From a virus, in IMG/VR virus record IMGVR_UViG_3300025141_011586, positions 1 to 64,000 of that record: DNA of 64,000 bases. The stretch is one strand, 5' to 3'. Both the position numbers and the translations under genes were made by a program. This document shows, piece after piece, positions 10,301 to 18,759 of the stretch. The notes beneath the pieces are model-generated. The model was not told the origin of the DNA. It saw only the letters and a list, made by a program, of their open reading frames with translations, and searched no databases. Each line of letters opens with the position of its first letter. Positions within the stretch are counted from its first letter, which is position 1.

Positions 10301-11082
10301 AAGATGGATATAATAGTTTGGGGGTTAGGACTGGGACAAATGCTAACCCCATAAACCCAGCATATAAAGCACCTTCAGCCACACCTGACACTAGTAGCTT
10401 GTCTGTTTTGGATTTCTTTGGGTTAGGAGCGATTGGAGTTTGGCCTCTTGCAGGGCTCTCGTCCGTACATACTCAAGACGCTCAAGTTGATCAAAAGACT
10501 CTCCCTCAGCAATTATTAAGCCCAGTAGCTTTTGCATCTTACGGGGCTGTGGACGGTATTCCAAAGAATGTAGGTCCATTCAGACTGTATGTTAGCGTTG
10601 ATTCCATTGCTAATTTCCTTAGTAGCGTCTCTCTTTCTGAGTCTCACCGTGCGGCTAATCCTGATGATGGGTATGCTATGCAGATATTCGCTCAAGGCTA
10701 TAACTTATCAGGATCAGTTTCTGCAACGAACGATTTAAGTTCGACTTGGGGGAGTATAATTAGAGCGAACCCACTCCTGCAAGTTAGTGCGATGAAGGCT
10801 GCTGGGTTCTATGGTAATGAAGCTTTAGTAACATCAGGATTTATATATAATAATGAGGTAGTTGATCCAACTACATACGCTAGAATTCGTTTAGACGAGT
10901 CTGCTGCTAGTATATTTGCTAATGCAAAAAATGGAGCAATGGGAACTTCTAATAGAGCTAAGATATGTACAATATATAAATCAACCACTGGAGTTCGAGG
11001 AGAAGGGGCGAATGAAGAGAGTAAGAGATATGGGAAGGGCTTTGTATCTCCTAACGTGTTTGATTTAGGTAAGGAAATGTAG
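7321..11082 (+). CDS. Tail-spike/fibre protein with right-handed beta-helix
   Basis: 1253 residues. From about residue 335 to 960 it shows many irregular coils marked by an NS or NN turn after a hydrophobic strand (VENSNVWIENC, FKNSKVTIARG, ILENSKLQGG, LLENSTAYLDTF, AGRNSNVEFNG, VANRNSTINMTD). This is the pattern of a right-handed parallel beta-helix, the fold of many phage spikes that bind or cut surface polysaccharide. No pectate-lyase or endosialidase active-site signature is identifiable by eye. The N-terminal FYNWEQDNEPVYDLEERT resembles YYWEVDNIPLKQI at the start of the next gene, probably a common docking segment. No clear Shine-Dalgarno precedes the ATG. Confidence 0.65.
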   Translation: MPFKPTDFYTLSGAAKVYNCWTGKVTKFDSSSFYNWEQDNEPVYDLEERTYLNWEHAGFHGSSVPGIIYTVSAHAVETGQVDCNRNIFADVSSAIEALPSEIRFPVLIEVANFGGMGELNLKNIKIGYNGSLEIINRNFAKVYSLSAGSRAGPITSRIHTYTATPKLAQYNLIQSVSAADVSATWKDSHAVHIGSRVLSATHPKGDPRHTNIKSVLQPVVHNRAGDRAPSRLSVGINGALSGSNASVDVFVTTPFEDSIEAVGAPHYFGEYDVSTTNQMTSQQIKITHDIQAGTNDLVTGMMYGNALSSINVQNCDGPIYIRNFFVDSNYDRESGVNVENSNVWIENCASIRNAEAGFNFKNSKVTIARGIAAYRNYGAGTDGRRLTGLWSYAKQQDSTFADTAAGLKASNSEITFSATPHKEDHAYPAEFLINFSRNANGVILENSKLQGGVAQTVATDYLSGTQFNIELNNDHGLIARNSVIDLDGKLAIYNNNRGALLENSTAYLDTFRFHGNQREALKSRGSNIKYNKGLLRIMQTQSPITTGYKEYPFDFSGNGQHMVLEGGSTFDPFTTSSMPLKYGQMRFTHPHGIETSSAAAAGDIGIDSSAIAPLSPIEIRGGSTATFVHPIMSTHFPEGNLSIGPAVYGACISVTDNSKALFKGSVSGANVIIGPNGTSHGQVYPEQARLAGVYAGRNSNVEFNGPTFIGRFGVDVLSEDNSVATFGPHKRSQDGALDIQGWALRDSGNHTVVELHAVRSCLVANRNSTINMTDLGDYNACWDGAARSNPEYDTGATTNYGLGTSSYTRHGSMQFYPNPIGGPLYKNSDEGGMANFDSDLGGDKGQNGDYTFKKFAGSPTMQDIDGESFDRWYYLTDDLYQPAQRYAVSAVTAGGMCVRAVGGSHVNVKNVNFPCGWWNPSGLIYDISGADQVGNTNLLNFHASFCNRLFIWNIADNSRLHASFCSVSGRDPRNIPRIAGETEMYYGPSAFYDKDGYNSLGVRTGTNANPINPAYKAPSATPDTSSLSVLDFFGLGAIGVWPLAGLSSVHTQDAQVDQKTLPQQLLSPVAFASYGAVDGIPKNVGPFRLYVSVDSIANFLSSVSLSESHRAANPDDGYAMQIFAQGYNLSGSVSATNDLSSTWGSIIRANPLLQVSAMKAAGFYGNEALVTSGFIYNNEVVDPTTYARIRLDESAASIFANAKNGAMGTSNRAKICTIYKSTTGVRGEGANEESKRYGKGFVSPNVFDLGKEM

Positions 11083-11083
11083 A

Positions 11084-13519
11084 ATGGTATCATTTAAATT
11101 TGGACAAACAGATAGAAAATTTACTGACCCCGTAAGGTTCTTTAAGGCTAATGATCCTTACTACTGGGAAGTGGACAATATTCCATTAAAGCAAATTCAT
11201 GAAAATACCAAATATCTAAAAGAGAGATTAGATGGTATAGATATAGACACTGATATTAGAAGGAGAGATATTGCAGAACTCAAGCCTTATGCAAATAATT
11301 CAGATAATATTATCCGTATTAAAGCAGGAAGATACACATCAAGGATTAATAATGCTACTGATATAGATAGGCTTTCTTCTTTTTTCCAAAAAGAAGGCAT
11401 AAATATAGGGGAGGATTTATTGTTATCTCTCTCTGGGGCGAGCGTGTTAACAGATTTAGTTTCTAGAGCGAGATCCACACTTTCTATAAATGCTTTAGGC
11501 CTTAATGGTCTTTCAGAGAGAGCATTTACATATCCGATATTTACGCCTGATTTTCCTATAAATTCTGAGGATATGAAGACTAGCTGGCCTGGGCCAAATG
11601 ATTTTACTACTAGAGGGGGAAGGCTAGCAGGTAGACCATTTCCTATTTCTCAATTAACTCAATGGTATCAATACGCGAGCGATTTTATTGGCGCAGATGA
11701 CACTACTCGTACAGATTTTTCCAAGGAACCTGGGTTCACAGGTAACTTACAAACGTTAGAACAGGAACTTATACGATATTGGAGGGGCACTGCTAGAACT
11801 GCAATTGTAGATGTTCCCCAAGAATTGAATGTTACGATTCCCGCATTTGATGAAAATGATTTTTTCTATCTTGATTCCGCAACAGGGAAGAAAACTCTTA
11901 TTGATGCTAACTCTCGTATAGACTTGATTTTCATTTACTCTAAGCCAGTTGATACTAGTTCTGTTGAGATTGGTAAATTTACTGGTAATCCGAAGACACG
12001 AACAAAGATCACTGCGGCGACCGCTGGCGTTCTGCTTGGCGCAGGGGTTGGGCTAAACGAGCACTCTAAGTCTAAGGATAATTTTACTTACGTTAAGGGA
12101 GTGGACTCCGAAGGCAGATCAGTAATGATGCCTAGTGTGGGAGATGAAAATAATACAGATAGTGGATTTTTATCAGGAATTAATCAGCCAACAGGGATAC
12201 ATGGATCGTTCCCCTCTCCAGAAGACCTACTAAATATATCACCCCTACTTTCAGAGAAGTTAGAAACCGATAGTTGGTTACTCACTGGTCAGACTATACT
12301 TCCTGTTGCTTATGTTAAGATTAACAAAACTGCTACTCTCAATAAAAAGGGAGCTGCGATAATTACAAATGATGATATCGTTGATATAAGGCCTTTCTTT
12401 AGAACAGCAGAATTATCTTATAACGAGAGGGCGGGAGTTGCGGCAGCGATGCCTCCTTTGTCTATAGCAAATGCTGCTGTAGGTAAGTATCAACTAGATT
12501 ATGAGGTCAATAGAGTCTATAGAACTTTAAATTTAAGGCTTAAAAATATAATCCGTAATCCTGATATCAGCCCCGTCCCCCCTGGCGGGGGAGATCCTGA
12601 TCCTGGTGGAGGAGGAGGAAAATCTCCGTCTATGCCTCGTAGGGTAGCTACAGGATATGTTTTTGGGGGATCAATGTATGGGCCAGAGGCAGCTATGGCA
12701 GATTATTTTGGGATAAGGACTAAGACCGATATTCGAAACTCTGCCCCTAATAGAGCTACAAATAAAGCGAGGGTTAGAGATTTCTATGGATTAAAATCTG
12801 ATGTCGTTCTTCCTGATTATCCTGATTGGGATCCGGCCAATGCAATGGGGCTTAATGGTAGGAAGGTAGGGGGTCCAAATAGTTGGACTTGGGTGGTAGA
12901 TCTTTTTGCGAAATCATCCGGCGGCAAAAAGTATGGATACGTAGATTACGAATGTTTTGATGAAAATAACTTTGGAGATCAGCGAAGCTACTTCACCGCT
13001 GGGCATCAGCCCTTCGGGGGGCAGACAATAGGGTCGGGATTTGCCCCTGGAGGGTATGGAGGTGAACGACGATTCTCGTGGATCCAAAAAACAATTAAGC
13101 TTGATAAGACTGATGTCGAGTGGATGGGAGACTATGATGTTGAAGTATCCTTTATAGGAGTTCAAAGCACAGCATATTGGATTGACAAGCAAAGAGATGA
13201 GTTTACAATTTTTGTTGCACAGAGAGGAGGTTCGAGAAACCCTCATGATTGGACGCAGAGGGGGCAATTGATCCCGCCGATCTGGCCTGTTGGGCGGACC
13301 AGGGGTGCCGAGAATTCAAGGAATTTGCTCGACGGGTGGCCTGTTTTAAATAGTGTTCTTTCGACTGCGCCTAAGCGTAGACAGAATTATCTGGGAGAGC
13401 CAGCAATCGGAATTGCTTTGTATCCTACAATTCAATTTACTGTCACTGGATATCCCTCTGACTGGGTTGGAGTTCATACTGATCTCACCCGCCCTGGTCA
13501 CAAAATAAAACTAGTGTGA
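11084..13519 (+). CDS. Putative baseplate-associated structural protein
   Basis: 811 residues. The N-terminus (FKANDPYYWEVDNIPLKQI) is of a kind seen at the start of baseplate or fibre proteins in T4-like marine phages; that comparison is from memory. A flexible linker PVPPGGGDPDPGGGGGK near residues 500-520 separates a helical and mixed N-terminal half from a C-terminal region ending VGVHTDLTRPGHKIKLV. The ATG follows AAGGAA and lies 2 nt after the upstream stop; a further gene begins 2 nt downstream, so this belongs to one tail operon. Function beyond virion structure is not recognised. Confidence 0.5.
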   Translation: MVSFKFGQTDRKFTDPVRFFKANDPYYWEVDNIPLKQIHENTKYLKERLDGIDIDTDIRRRDIAELKPYANNSDNIIRIKAGRYTSRINNATDIDRLSSFFQKEGINIGEDLLLSLSGASVLTDLVSRARSTLSINALGLNGLSERAFTYPIFTPDFPINSEDMKTSWPGPNDFTTRGGRLAGRPFPISQLTQWYQYASDFIGADDTTRTDFSKEPGFTGNLQTLEQELIRYWRGTARTAIVDVPQELNVTIPAFDENDFFYLDSATGKKTLIDANSRIDLIFIYSKPVDTSSVEIGKFTGNPKTRTKITAATAGVLLGAGVGLNEHSKSKDNFTYVKGVDSEGRSVMMPSVGDENNTDSGFLSGINQPTGIHGSFPSPEDLLNISPLLSEKLETDSWLLTGQTILPVAYVKINKTATLNKKGAAIITNDDIVDIRPFFRTAELSYNERAGVAAAMPPLSIANAAVGKYQLDYEVNRVYRTLNLRLKNIIRNPDISPVPPGGGDPDPGGGGGKSPSMPRRVATGYVFGGSMYGPEAAMADYFGIRTKTDIRNSAPNRATNKARVRDFYGLKSDVVLPDYPDWDPANAMGLNGRKVGGPNSWTWVVDLFAKSSGGKKYGYVDYECFDENNFGDQRSYFTAGHQPFGGQTIGSGFAPGGYGGERRFSWIQKTIKLDKTDVEWMGDYDVEVSFIGVQSTAYWIDKQRDEFTIFVAQRGGSRNPHDWTQRGQLIPPIWPVGRTRGAENSRNLLDGWPVLNSVLSTAPKRRQNYLGEPAIGIALYPTIQFTVTGYPSDWVGVHTDLTRPGHKIKLV

Positions 13520-13520
13520 G

Positions 13521-16500
13521 ATGGTTGACGAACCCATCCAATTTGGCTGTGGGGAGATAAGGCCAGGAAAGAGACCTCCAAAACCCCCTCCCCCTATCCC
13601 AGTCCCCCCTATTGGAGTTGGAGGTGGTGGTGGTGGTGGTGGTGGTAGCGTTCCGCCAGTCCCAGTTTGCCCTCCCTTCTGTGGTAAAAAACCAACTAGA
13701 CCACAGCCGAATTATGGGCCTGCGTGGATATGTCTTACATCTTGTAGGATCTACTGTAATAAACATCCGTTATGGCCTATCCCTGGCTTTTGGGAGGAGG
13801 GGAACATGTGTTTCGAGGAGCAGGATTGTTACGAGGGTCAGTGGACTGAGCCTGTGTATGGCCCTAGATACTATGAGATACTACCTCATGAGTGGGAGAG
13901 GTTTCTTCGGGTGCAGTGGGAATGCTCGGATAACAAGGGTGCAACGGGTGATAAACGATGTGAGGTTTTGGAGGGCGCAGATGTGCTTGAGCGAGAGGCT
14001 CTTGCGATGATAGAGGATCCTACTGCGGCACATTGGAAATCTGGCCTGACCGCGCAGGCGGACTGTCGGGAGAACTGTCATGGGGCTTACGGGGAGTGCG
14101 TTGCGCCCGTGGAGGAGGAGGAGTTGGGGTTTAAATGTGATTCGCCTTCGGTGTTGCATGGGGAGCCAGGGACATGTGTACCGTGCAAAATAGACCCAAA
14201 GGATCCAAAATGTAAGAGGTGGACTAAGAACGATTGTGAGAACAGCCCTGAGTGCATGATAGGAGGGACTATAGCACCACCAGGAACCGTAATCACCCCA
14301 GGTCGAATTGGGAGACCAGAAAAATCTGTTTGTTTGCCTGTTGCAGTTCGTTATTGTCCTCCGCCTGGACCAATTACAGGGCCAGGAGGGAAAATGGGAA
14401 AAACAGCAGAGCCTAAAAAAATAAAACAACAAGTAATGGCTTGTTACGAATGCTCCTTCAATCATGAAACTGGTAAACATGGGCTTACTGGCAGGGCTAG
14501 GAATAACTGGAAGGATGCTGTAGATAAGTTCGGTGGCGCAGAAGCGTTTGGGGAGGATTGGTATAAAAGCGCACAAGACAAGTCTCGTGATTGTGACCTG
14601 GATCCTACTGAGTGTAAAACAAAATGCAAGAATAAAAACTTTGATTGCCCTGACGGGGATAAGCGAAGAGGAGATCCTGATCCTATTCCCGATGGTTGGA
14701 AGTGCCTTAAAAATCTAGGACCTCCTCATTGCGTTCAATGTTTTCTTGATGGATCAGATCCCGATTGTCTTTTTGACGAGATAGAAGAGTGTGAATTAAC
14801 GTGTAAGGATGCTCCAATATTTACAGGAAATGATCCTATAATAGATCTTAAAACGTTTAAGACGGTAGAGATAGATCCCCTGGTAACGTTTAAAGAGGTT
14901 GACCCCGTTAAAGTTCAAGATAAAACCTTTGGTGATATAAGTCTAAAAGATATTTTGATAAAAGCTTTGCCCATTGGCCCTACTCTTGGCGATAGAACTA
15001 TTAAAGATCTTTTGATTGGTAATGTTCCTCTTACTCCTACAGGTATTATTTTTACAGGTAATGATATTCAAGATATATTAATTAGTGCGATTATTGATCT
15101 ATCTCCTACTGGAATTAGCATTGGAGATATAATGCTAAAGGATATTTTATTGGGTGCGATACCTCCAGGAATTATTTTAGGAGAAAGGAGGATAAGGGAT
15201 ATCTATATTCCTTATATTCCACCTGGAATCATTATTGGAGGGGAAACAATAAAGGATATCTTAATTAAAGCGCGACCGATAGGGGGGAGGAGCTTAGGAG
15301 ATATAACCCTACGAGATATTCTAGTTGATCCTAAAATTCCGGGGAGACCGTGGATTCAGATCGGAGGTATAACCCTACGAGATATTCTAGTTGATCCTAA
15401 AATTCCGGGGTTTCCAGGAATTCAGATCGGAGATATAACCCTACGAGATATTTTACTGCCCCACATTCCTCCAGATGTATCTTTTCGGAGAGATTCTGTA
15501 CATGACCTTGTTGAGTTAGAGGATCCTACCATTGGAGGCCCAGTTCGACCAACCACATTTGGAGGCCCAGTTCGACCAACCACATTTGGAGGCCCAGTTC
15601 GACCAACCACATTTGGAGGCCCAGTTCGACCAACCACATTTGGAGGCCCTGTAGTTGGCGGTGACCACCCCGAATTTAGAGATGTAAACCAAAGGAATAT
15701 AGCTGAGTTAGATGACCCCACACTCGGCGGTCCCAGGGCTGGTGGGGACTTGCAGGAACCAGTTCCTAGACTCGGTTTTGATCCAGTTCATAGAATGGCT
15801 GGGTTTCCTAAGGAAGTTGGATCACCTCTTCCTGGATTGGGAGACGATGTTCGACGTTCCCCATATTCAAAGGCTGGGGGGCAGGCTACTAGAATTAGAG
15901 ATCAGGTAATTAGTGTTCCTGATCTTGCAGGCAAGTTAAGTTTTGGTGAAAAAGAGATTGATAGTGGTCACATATATCATACCAGATATACGTTCACTGG
16001 TGACGCTCCGAAAGATGTTAATTTAAATACTAAGCCTACGGAGATAAATGGTAAATATTTAGATATTTTTAATGATAACGTTACGCCGGTAGTAAAATAT
16101 TTTATAGATAGGCAAGGAGAATATAAGGGGCCTTGGCATGAGTCTATTATCTTCGCATTGATTACTGAGAATAAACATATCTTAAATAGTATAAATCAAA
16201 ACTTATTGTATGTATTTGATAATTTAGCTTATGCTAACGATTTGAAGATTGCTCCCGAAATTTTTCACAACATAATAGTTAAAAAGTTAATAAGTAAAAG
16301 AATTGAGGAGTTTGATTCTAGTTTTTATCTGTCTATGTACGAGAAACAAAAAGACAATAGGATAATACAAATAATAAAAGCACCAGACCCTATTGATAAT
16401 TATAAAGTGGCTTTGGGGATGATCGCTGAGGAGGCTATTCCCGCAGATCCTGATAAGTATGGCGGTGAAGAGGATATAGATTATATAACAAATATTAAAC

Positions 16501-18020
16501 TTCCTCTGGACGATCTAGGGAGTGGGGCTGCTATTTCTTTCTCTGCCTGCAATGTAGATTCCTCTGCTATTAAATTTCCCTTCACTAAAGGGGCGGGAGG
16601 CACTAGTGGGGTGGTGGTGTCCGCAAACTGTGAGGGAGCCCCAGTGAGCGCACTGCTTTATCCAGGGTCTGGTCCTGGGTATTACTTTAAGTTGTCCGCA
16701 AATCCTACGATACCTCTTATGATGGAGACAGACCTAAGCAAAACTTATATTACCCCCATAACAACGTTAGAGAAAGCAATTACCTTATTTGGGCATGATC
16801 ATGTAATGTCGTTAGAGGTAACTTCTGTGGCAGATAAATCTGAATTAGATTCATCATTCACCACATCTTTTACGGATAATAAAATATTCTGTTCCCTTAT
16901 ACCTGGAACAGTGAAGGATGATCCCGATAGAAAAGACAATGATTTTATTAGTGAGTACCTCGCAGATTATGAAATAATCACTGATGAGACTAAAAGGTTG
17001 GACGCTTCTATAGAGGCAGGCTTATTAGCTATGCAAATCAATATCCACAAAGATGATCCTATAAGATCTTATCTTTCTGATTACGTGGACGAGGCGGAAG
17101 GTACTAAGGCATGTTCCATGAGATTTAAGAACATAGATTTCAGAAATTTCTTAGGGGAAGTGTCTCCTGCTGAGGGGCACATTGTAGCGAGAGGGCTTGT
17201 GCCTAAGGTTTTGGTTTTTGTATTTTCCTCAGGGAGCAAGTTTCTCCCAATACGTGAGGGCTTCTCTGATATTATAAGTATTTCTAATGACACTAATTCA
17301 AAGCGTAGGTTTGTAAGAGGTATGCCTATAATATCTCACCCTAGTCCTGACACGGCTGGATATGCTTTGGATAGAACTTTAGTGTTTGATGAGTTCGGAA
17401 CATATGGTATAGGGCTTGTAGGTCAGCAATATGGAAATTTAAATACTAACAAATTCTTTTTCAAATTTGATCCTGATAGTTCCAAGTATAAAGATACTTT
17501 CTACAAGACTACGGGTGGTGATCATGAAAATGATTATACTGTATGTAGCACGTACACTGGTGACGAGCCAGCACAAGAAACTCCTATACTAAGGAGGGTG
17601 GCAAAAGAGATAATCAATGAAACCTTACGAGCTAAATATTATAGAAAGGGATTTACTTGGTGGGATATACTTAGTCGCCTTACTTTAGGAGAGGTGGGGA
17701 GAATGATTAATGATCTACCCCCTGATATATGGAAGGATTTGGCTACAGGTAGATTCACTGGGGGGAATAAGATATTTCCCTCCCTGAATTCCGATGATGA
17801 GATAACGGGTATAATAACTACGAAACCTTCTGCTGATGATGAAACCATCGCAATGGGGGTGACTGATGATCCAGTAGATATAACAGATACCAAGATCATA
17901 AAGGCTACCGATAGGTTTGATACTATAGCGAGAAGTGAGGAAGAGCACGGATTACGGGGAAGTGCTACCATTTTTGATGCGAATGAAGTAGATGCTGCTT
18001 CAACTGATTTAGAGGAGTAA
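13521..18020 (+). CDS. Giant Cys-rich, repeat-containing tail protein
   Basis: 1499 residues, no family recognised. Four parts can be seen: a Pro-rich start with a run of nine glycines (GVGGGGGGGGGSV, about residues 33-45); a region to about residue 435 with about 32 cysteines, many in CxxC or CxxxC spacing; residues about 463-670 with about ten 19-23-residue repeats of the type IGDITLRDILV, the last few duplicated at DNA level; then four tandem GGPVRPTTF units (about 672-708) and a long mixed C-terminal domain. So many cysteines are unusual in a phage tail protein and suggest bound metal or disulfides formed after release. Its place between fibre genes and the PAAR tip suggests a baseplate or fibre component. 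Confidence 0.45.
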   Translation: MVDEPIQFGCGEIRPGKRPPKPPPPIPVPPIGVGGGGGGGGGSVPPVPVCPPFCGKKPTRPQPNYGPAWICLTSCRIYCNKHPLWPIPGFWEEGNMCFEEQDCYEGQWTEPVYGPRYYEILPHEWERFLRVQWECSDNKGATGDKRCEVLEGADVLEREALAMIEDPTAAHWKSGLTAQADCRENCHGAYGECVAPVEEEELGFKCDSPSVLHGEPGTCVPCKIDPKDPKCKRWTKNDCENSPECMIGGTIAPPGTVITPGRIGRPEKSVCLPVAVRYCPPPGPITGPGGKMGKTAEPKKIKQQVMACYECSFNHETGKHGLTGRARNNWKDAVDKFGGAEAFGEDWYKSAQDKSRDCDLDPTECKTKCKNKNFDCPDGDKRRGDPDPIPDGWKCLKNLGPPHCVQCFLDGSDPDCLFDEIEECELTCKDAPIFTGNDPIIDLKTFKTVEIDPLVTFKEVDPVKVQDKTFGDISLKDILIKALPIGPTLGDRTIKDLLIGNVPLTPTGIIFTGNDIQDILISAIIDLSPTGISIGDIMLKDILLGAIPPGIILGERRIRDIYIPYIPPGIIIGGETIKDILIKARPIGGRSLGDITLRDILVDPKIPGRPWIQIGGITLRDILVDPKIPGFPGIQIGDITLRDILLPHIPPDVSFRRDSVHDLVELEDPTIGGPVRPTTFGGPVRPTTFGGPVRPTTFGGPVRPTTFGGPVVGGDHPEFRDVNQRNIAELDDPTLGGPRAGGDLQEPVPRLGFDPVHRMAGFPKEVGSPLPGLGDDVRRSPYSKAGGQATRIRDQVISVPDLAGKLSFGEKEIDSGHIYHTRYTFTGDAPKDVNLNTKPTEINGKYLDIFNDNVTPVVKYFIDRQGEYKGPWHESIIFALITENKHILNSINQNLLYVFDNLAYANDLKIAPEIFHNIIVKKLISKRIEEFDSSFYLSMYEKQKDNRIIQIIKAPDPIDNYKVALGMIAEEAIPADPDKYGGEEDIDYITNIKLPLDDLGSGAAISFSACNVDSSAIKFPFTKGAGGTSGVVVSANCEGAPVSALLYPGSGPGYYFKLSANPTIPLMMETDLSKTYITPITTLEKAITLFGHDHVMSLEVTSVADKSELDSSFTTSFTDNKIFCSLIPGTVKDDPDRKDNDFISEYLADYEIITDETKRLDASIEAGLLAMQINIHKDDPIRSYLSDYVDEAEGTKACSMRFKNIDFRNFLGEVSPAEGHIVARGLVPKVLVFVFSSGSKFLPIREGFSDIISISNDTNSKRRFVRGMPIISHPSPDTAGYALDRTLVFDEFGTYGIGLVGQQYGNLNTNKFFFKFDPDSSKYKDTFYKTTGGDHENDYTVCSTYTGDEPAQETPILRRVAKEIINETLRAKYYRKGFTWWDILSRLTLGEVGRMINDLPPDIWKDLATGRFTGGNKIFPSLNSDDEITGIITTKPSADDETIAMGVTDDPVDITDTKIIKATDRFDTIARSEEEHGLRGSATIFDANEVDAASTDLEE
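13613..13652 (+). repeat. GGT microsatellite encoding poly-glycine
   Basis: A run of GGN codons, mostly GGT, encodes nine consecutive glycines in the N-terminal linker of the 1499-residue protein. Such trinucleotide runs change length easily without shifting frame. Confidence 0.8.
15297..15452 (+). repeat. 66-bp tandem repeat (two full units and a partial)
   Basis: Units begin at 15297, 15363 and 15429, each opening GGAG-TATAACCCTACGAGA. They encode near-identical 22-residue blocks (IGGITLRDILVDPKIPG plus five residues). They are the youngest copies of a longer, diverged series of about ten repeats upstream in the same gene, so the array is still expanding by duplication. Confidence 0.85.
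15532..15649 (+). repeat. 27-bp tandem repeat, four exact units
   Basis: Four identical units start at 15532, 15559, 15586 and 15613, followed by a 10-base partial copy. Each encodes GGPVRPTTF. There are no spacers, so this is an in-frame coding minisatellite, probably a flexible linker, and not a CRISPR array. Confidence 0.92.
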
Positions 18021-18025
18021 TTATA

Positions 18026-18313
18026 ATGAGACTTGTTGGTGTAGCAGGGAGCCCAGTTACCGCGCCTTGTTCGCGTCTAGTAACTCCTGGCTCACTTACG
18101 GTATTTGCAGATGGCATGGGGGTGGCTAGGGTAGGAGTGGATACTGCTCATTTGGTTCCAATAGTTGGCCCTGGGTCTCCTACGGTATTTGTGGAGGGGG
18201 CAGTAGTGTCTTTAGTTGGGGATGCAATAACAGTGCATGATAGCAAACCTACGCATACTGTCTTTACTACTACACTAGCAGTACGAACCCACTCAGTATG
18301 GTCGGGAGGGTAA
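18026..18313 (+). CDS. PAAR-type spike tip protein (gp5.4-like)
   Basis: 95 residues with the low-complexity, Gly/Val/Thr-rich, strand-only character of PAAR proteins: GSPTVFVEGAVVSLVGDAIT followed by VHDSKPTHTVFTT, with the spaced His residues that bind a metal ion in the family. PAAR proteins cap the central spike and sharpen the membrane-piercing tip in T4, P2-like phages and type VI secretion. A good ribosome site (GGAG) precedes the ATG and the gene closes the baseplate block, which suits the role. Length is close to the 95-100 typical of phage PAAR proteins. Confidence 0.65.
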   Translation: MRLVGVAGSPVTAPCSRLVTPGSLTVFADGMGVARVGVDTAHLVPIVGPGSPTVFVEGAVVSLVGDAITVHDSKPTHTVFTTTLAVRTHSVWSGG

Positions 18314-18352
18314 CAAAAAATAAATTTTATTTTCATTTGTTCTATTACAAAG

Positions 18353-18388
18353 CTAAATAAATATGAGAATTACCGAGGTAGTCTCATA
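18353..18388 (+). promoter_or_regulatory. Possible late promoter and leader hairpin of the head module
   Basis: CTAAATAAATA (18353-18363) resembles the T4 late -10 TATAAATA and sits in the only sizeable gap (104 bp) between tail and head modules. Just downstream, TATGAGA (18362-18368) can pair with TCTCATA (18382-18388) to form a 7-bp hairpin in the presumed 5' leader, before the ACAGGAG ribosome site. A similar CTAAATAATA occurs near the right end of the window. Confidence 0.35.
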
Positions 18389-18417
18389 CATATTTCTAGA
18401 AATACAGGAGTTTAATT

Positions 18418-18756
18418 ATGTACAAGGATATTGATCCAAATATTGCTAAGGCCTTAATGGAAGGTTCAAGCTGGGAGAAAGCTGGTTTTAAGGTTGTCGA
18501 TGAGACAGGTAACGAAGTTATTCATGAGGCTAATGAACCTCAGGCACCCGCACAAGAGGTAGAGCCTCATTCTTGCCCTCTGTGCCTAAGCGAGCTTACT
18601 GAGCCTATCTCTGACGAACAGATCGTTGAGCATCTTGATAGTGTCCTGACGATTATGGACGTTATTGAAGAGAGTTTAGTAAATGAAGATCCTAACGCTG
18701 AGGTAGTTGAAGAGGATTCCGATGACGAAGAGTGGGAATGGGTTGAGGAAGAGTGA
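18418..18756 (+). CDS. Small acidic head-module protein, CxxC motif
   Basis: 112 residues, very acidic: the last 35 residues are mostly Asp, Glu and Val, ending DDEEWEWVEEE. One CPLC motif lies near residue 60. The ATG follows ACAGGAG. It is the first gene of the head block and stands where T4 carries gene 67, a small acidic prohead-core protein, just upstream of gene 68 and protease gene 21. The match is by position and charge only; no sequence similarity can be claimed. Confidence 0.5.
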   Translation: MYKDIDPNIAKALMEGSSWEKAGFKVVDETGNEVIHEANEPQAPAQEVEPHSCPLCLSELTEPISDEQIVEHLDSVLTIMDVIEESLVNEDPNAEVVEEDSDDEEWEWVEEE

Positions 18757-18759
18757 TTG

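Noticed and set aside
13485-14576. Several long frames overlapping the Cys-rich tail gene
   Set aside because: They arise from the GGT run and the low stop-codon density of the real gene; their proteins are low-complexity and unrelated to anything recognised.
15532-15649. CRISPR-like array of 27-bp repeats
   Set aside because: The repeats are contiguous without spacers and lie in frame inside a tail gene as GGPVRPTTF units.
15422-15721. Minus-strand frame with repeated NVVGRTGPP
   Set aside because: It is the antisense reading of the 27-bp repeats.
18320-18345. AT-rich palindrome after the PAAR gene as a terminator
   Set aside because: The AAAATAAA/TTTATTTT pairing has no G-C pairs and would be too weak for a rho-independent terminator.
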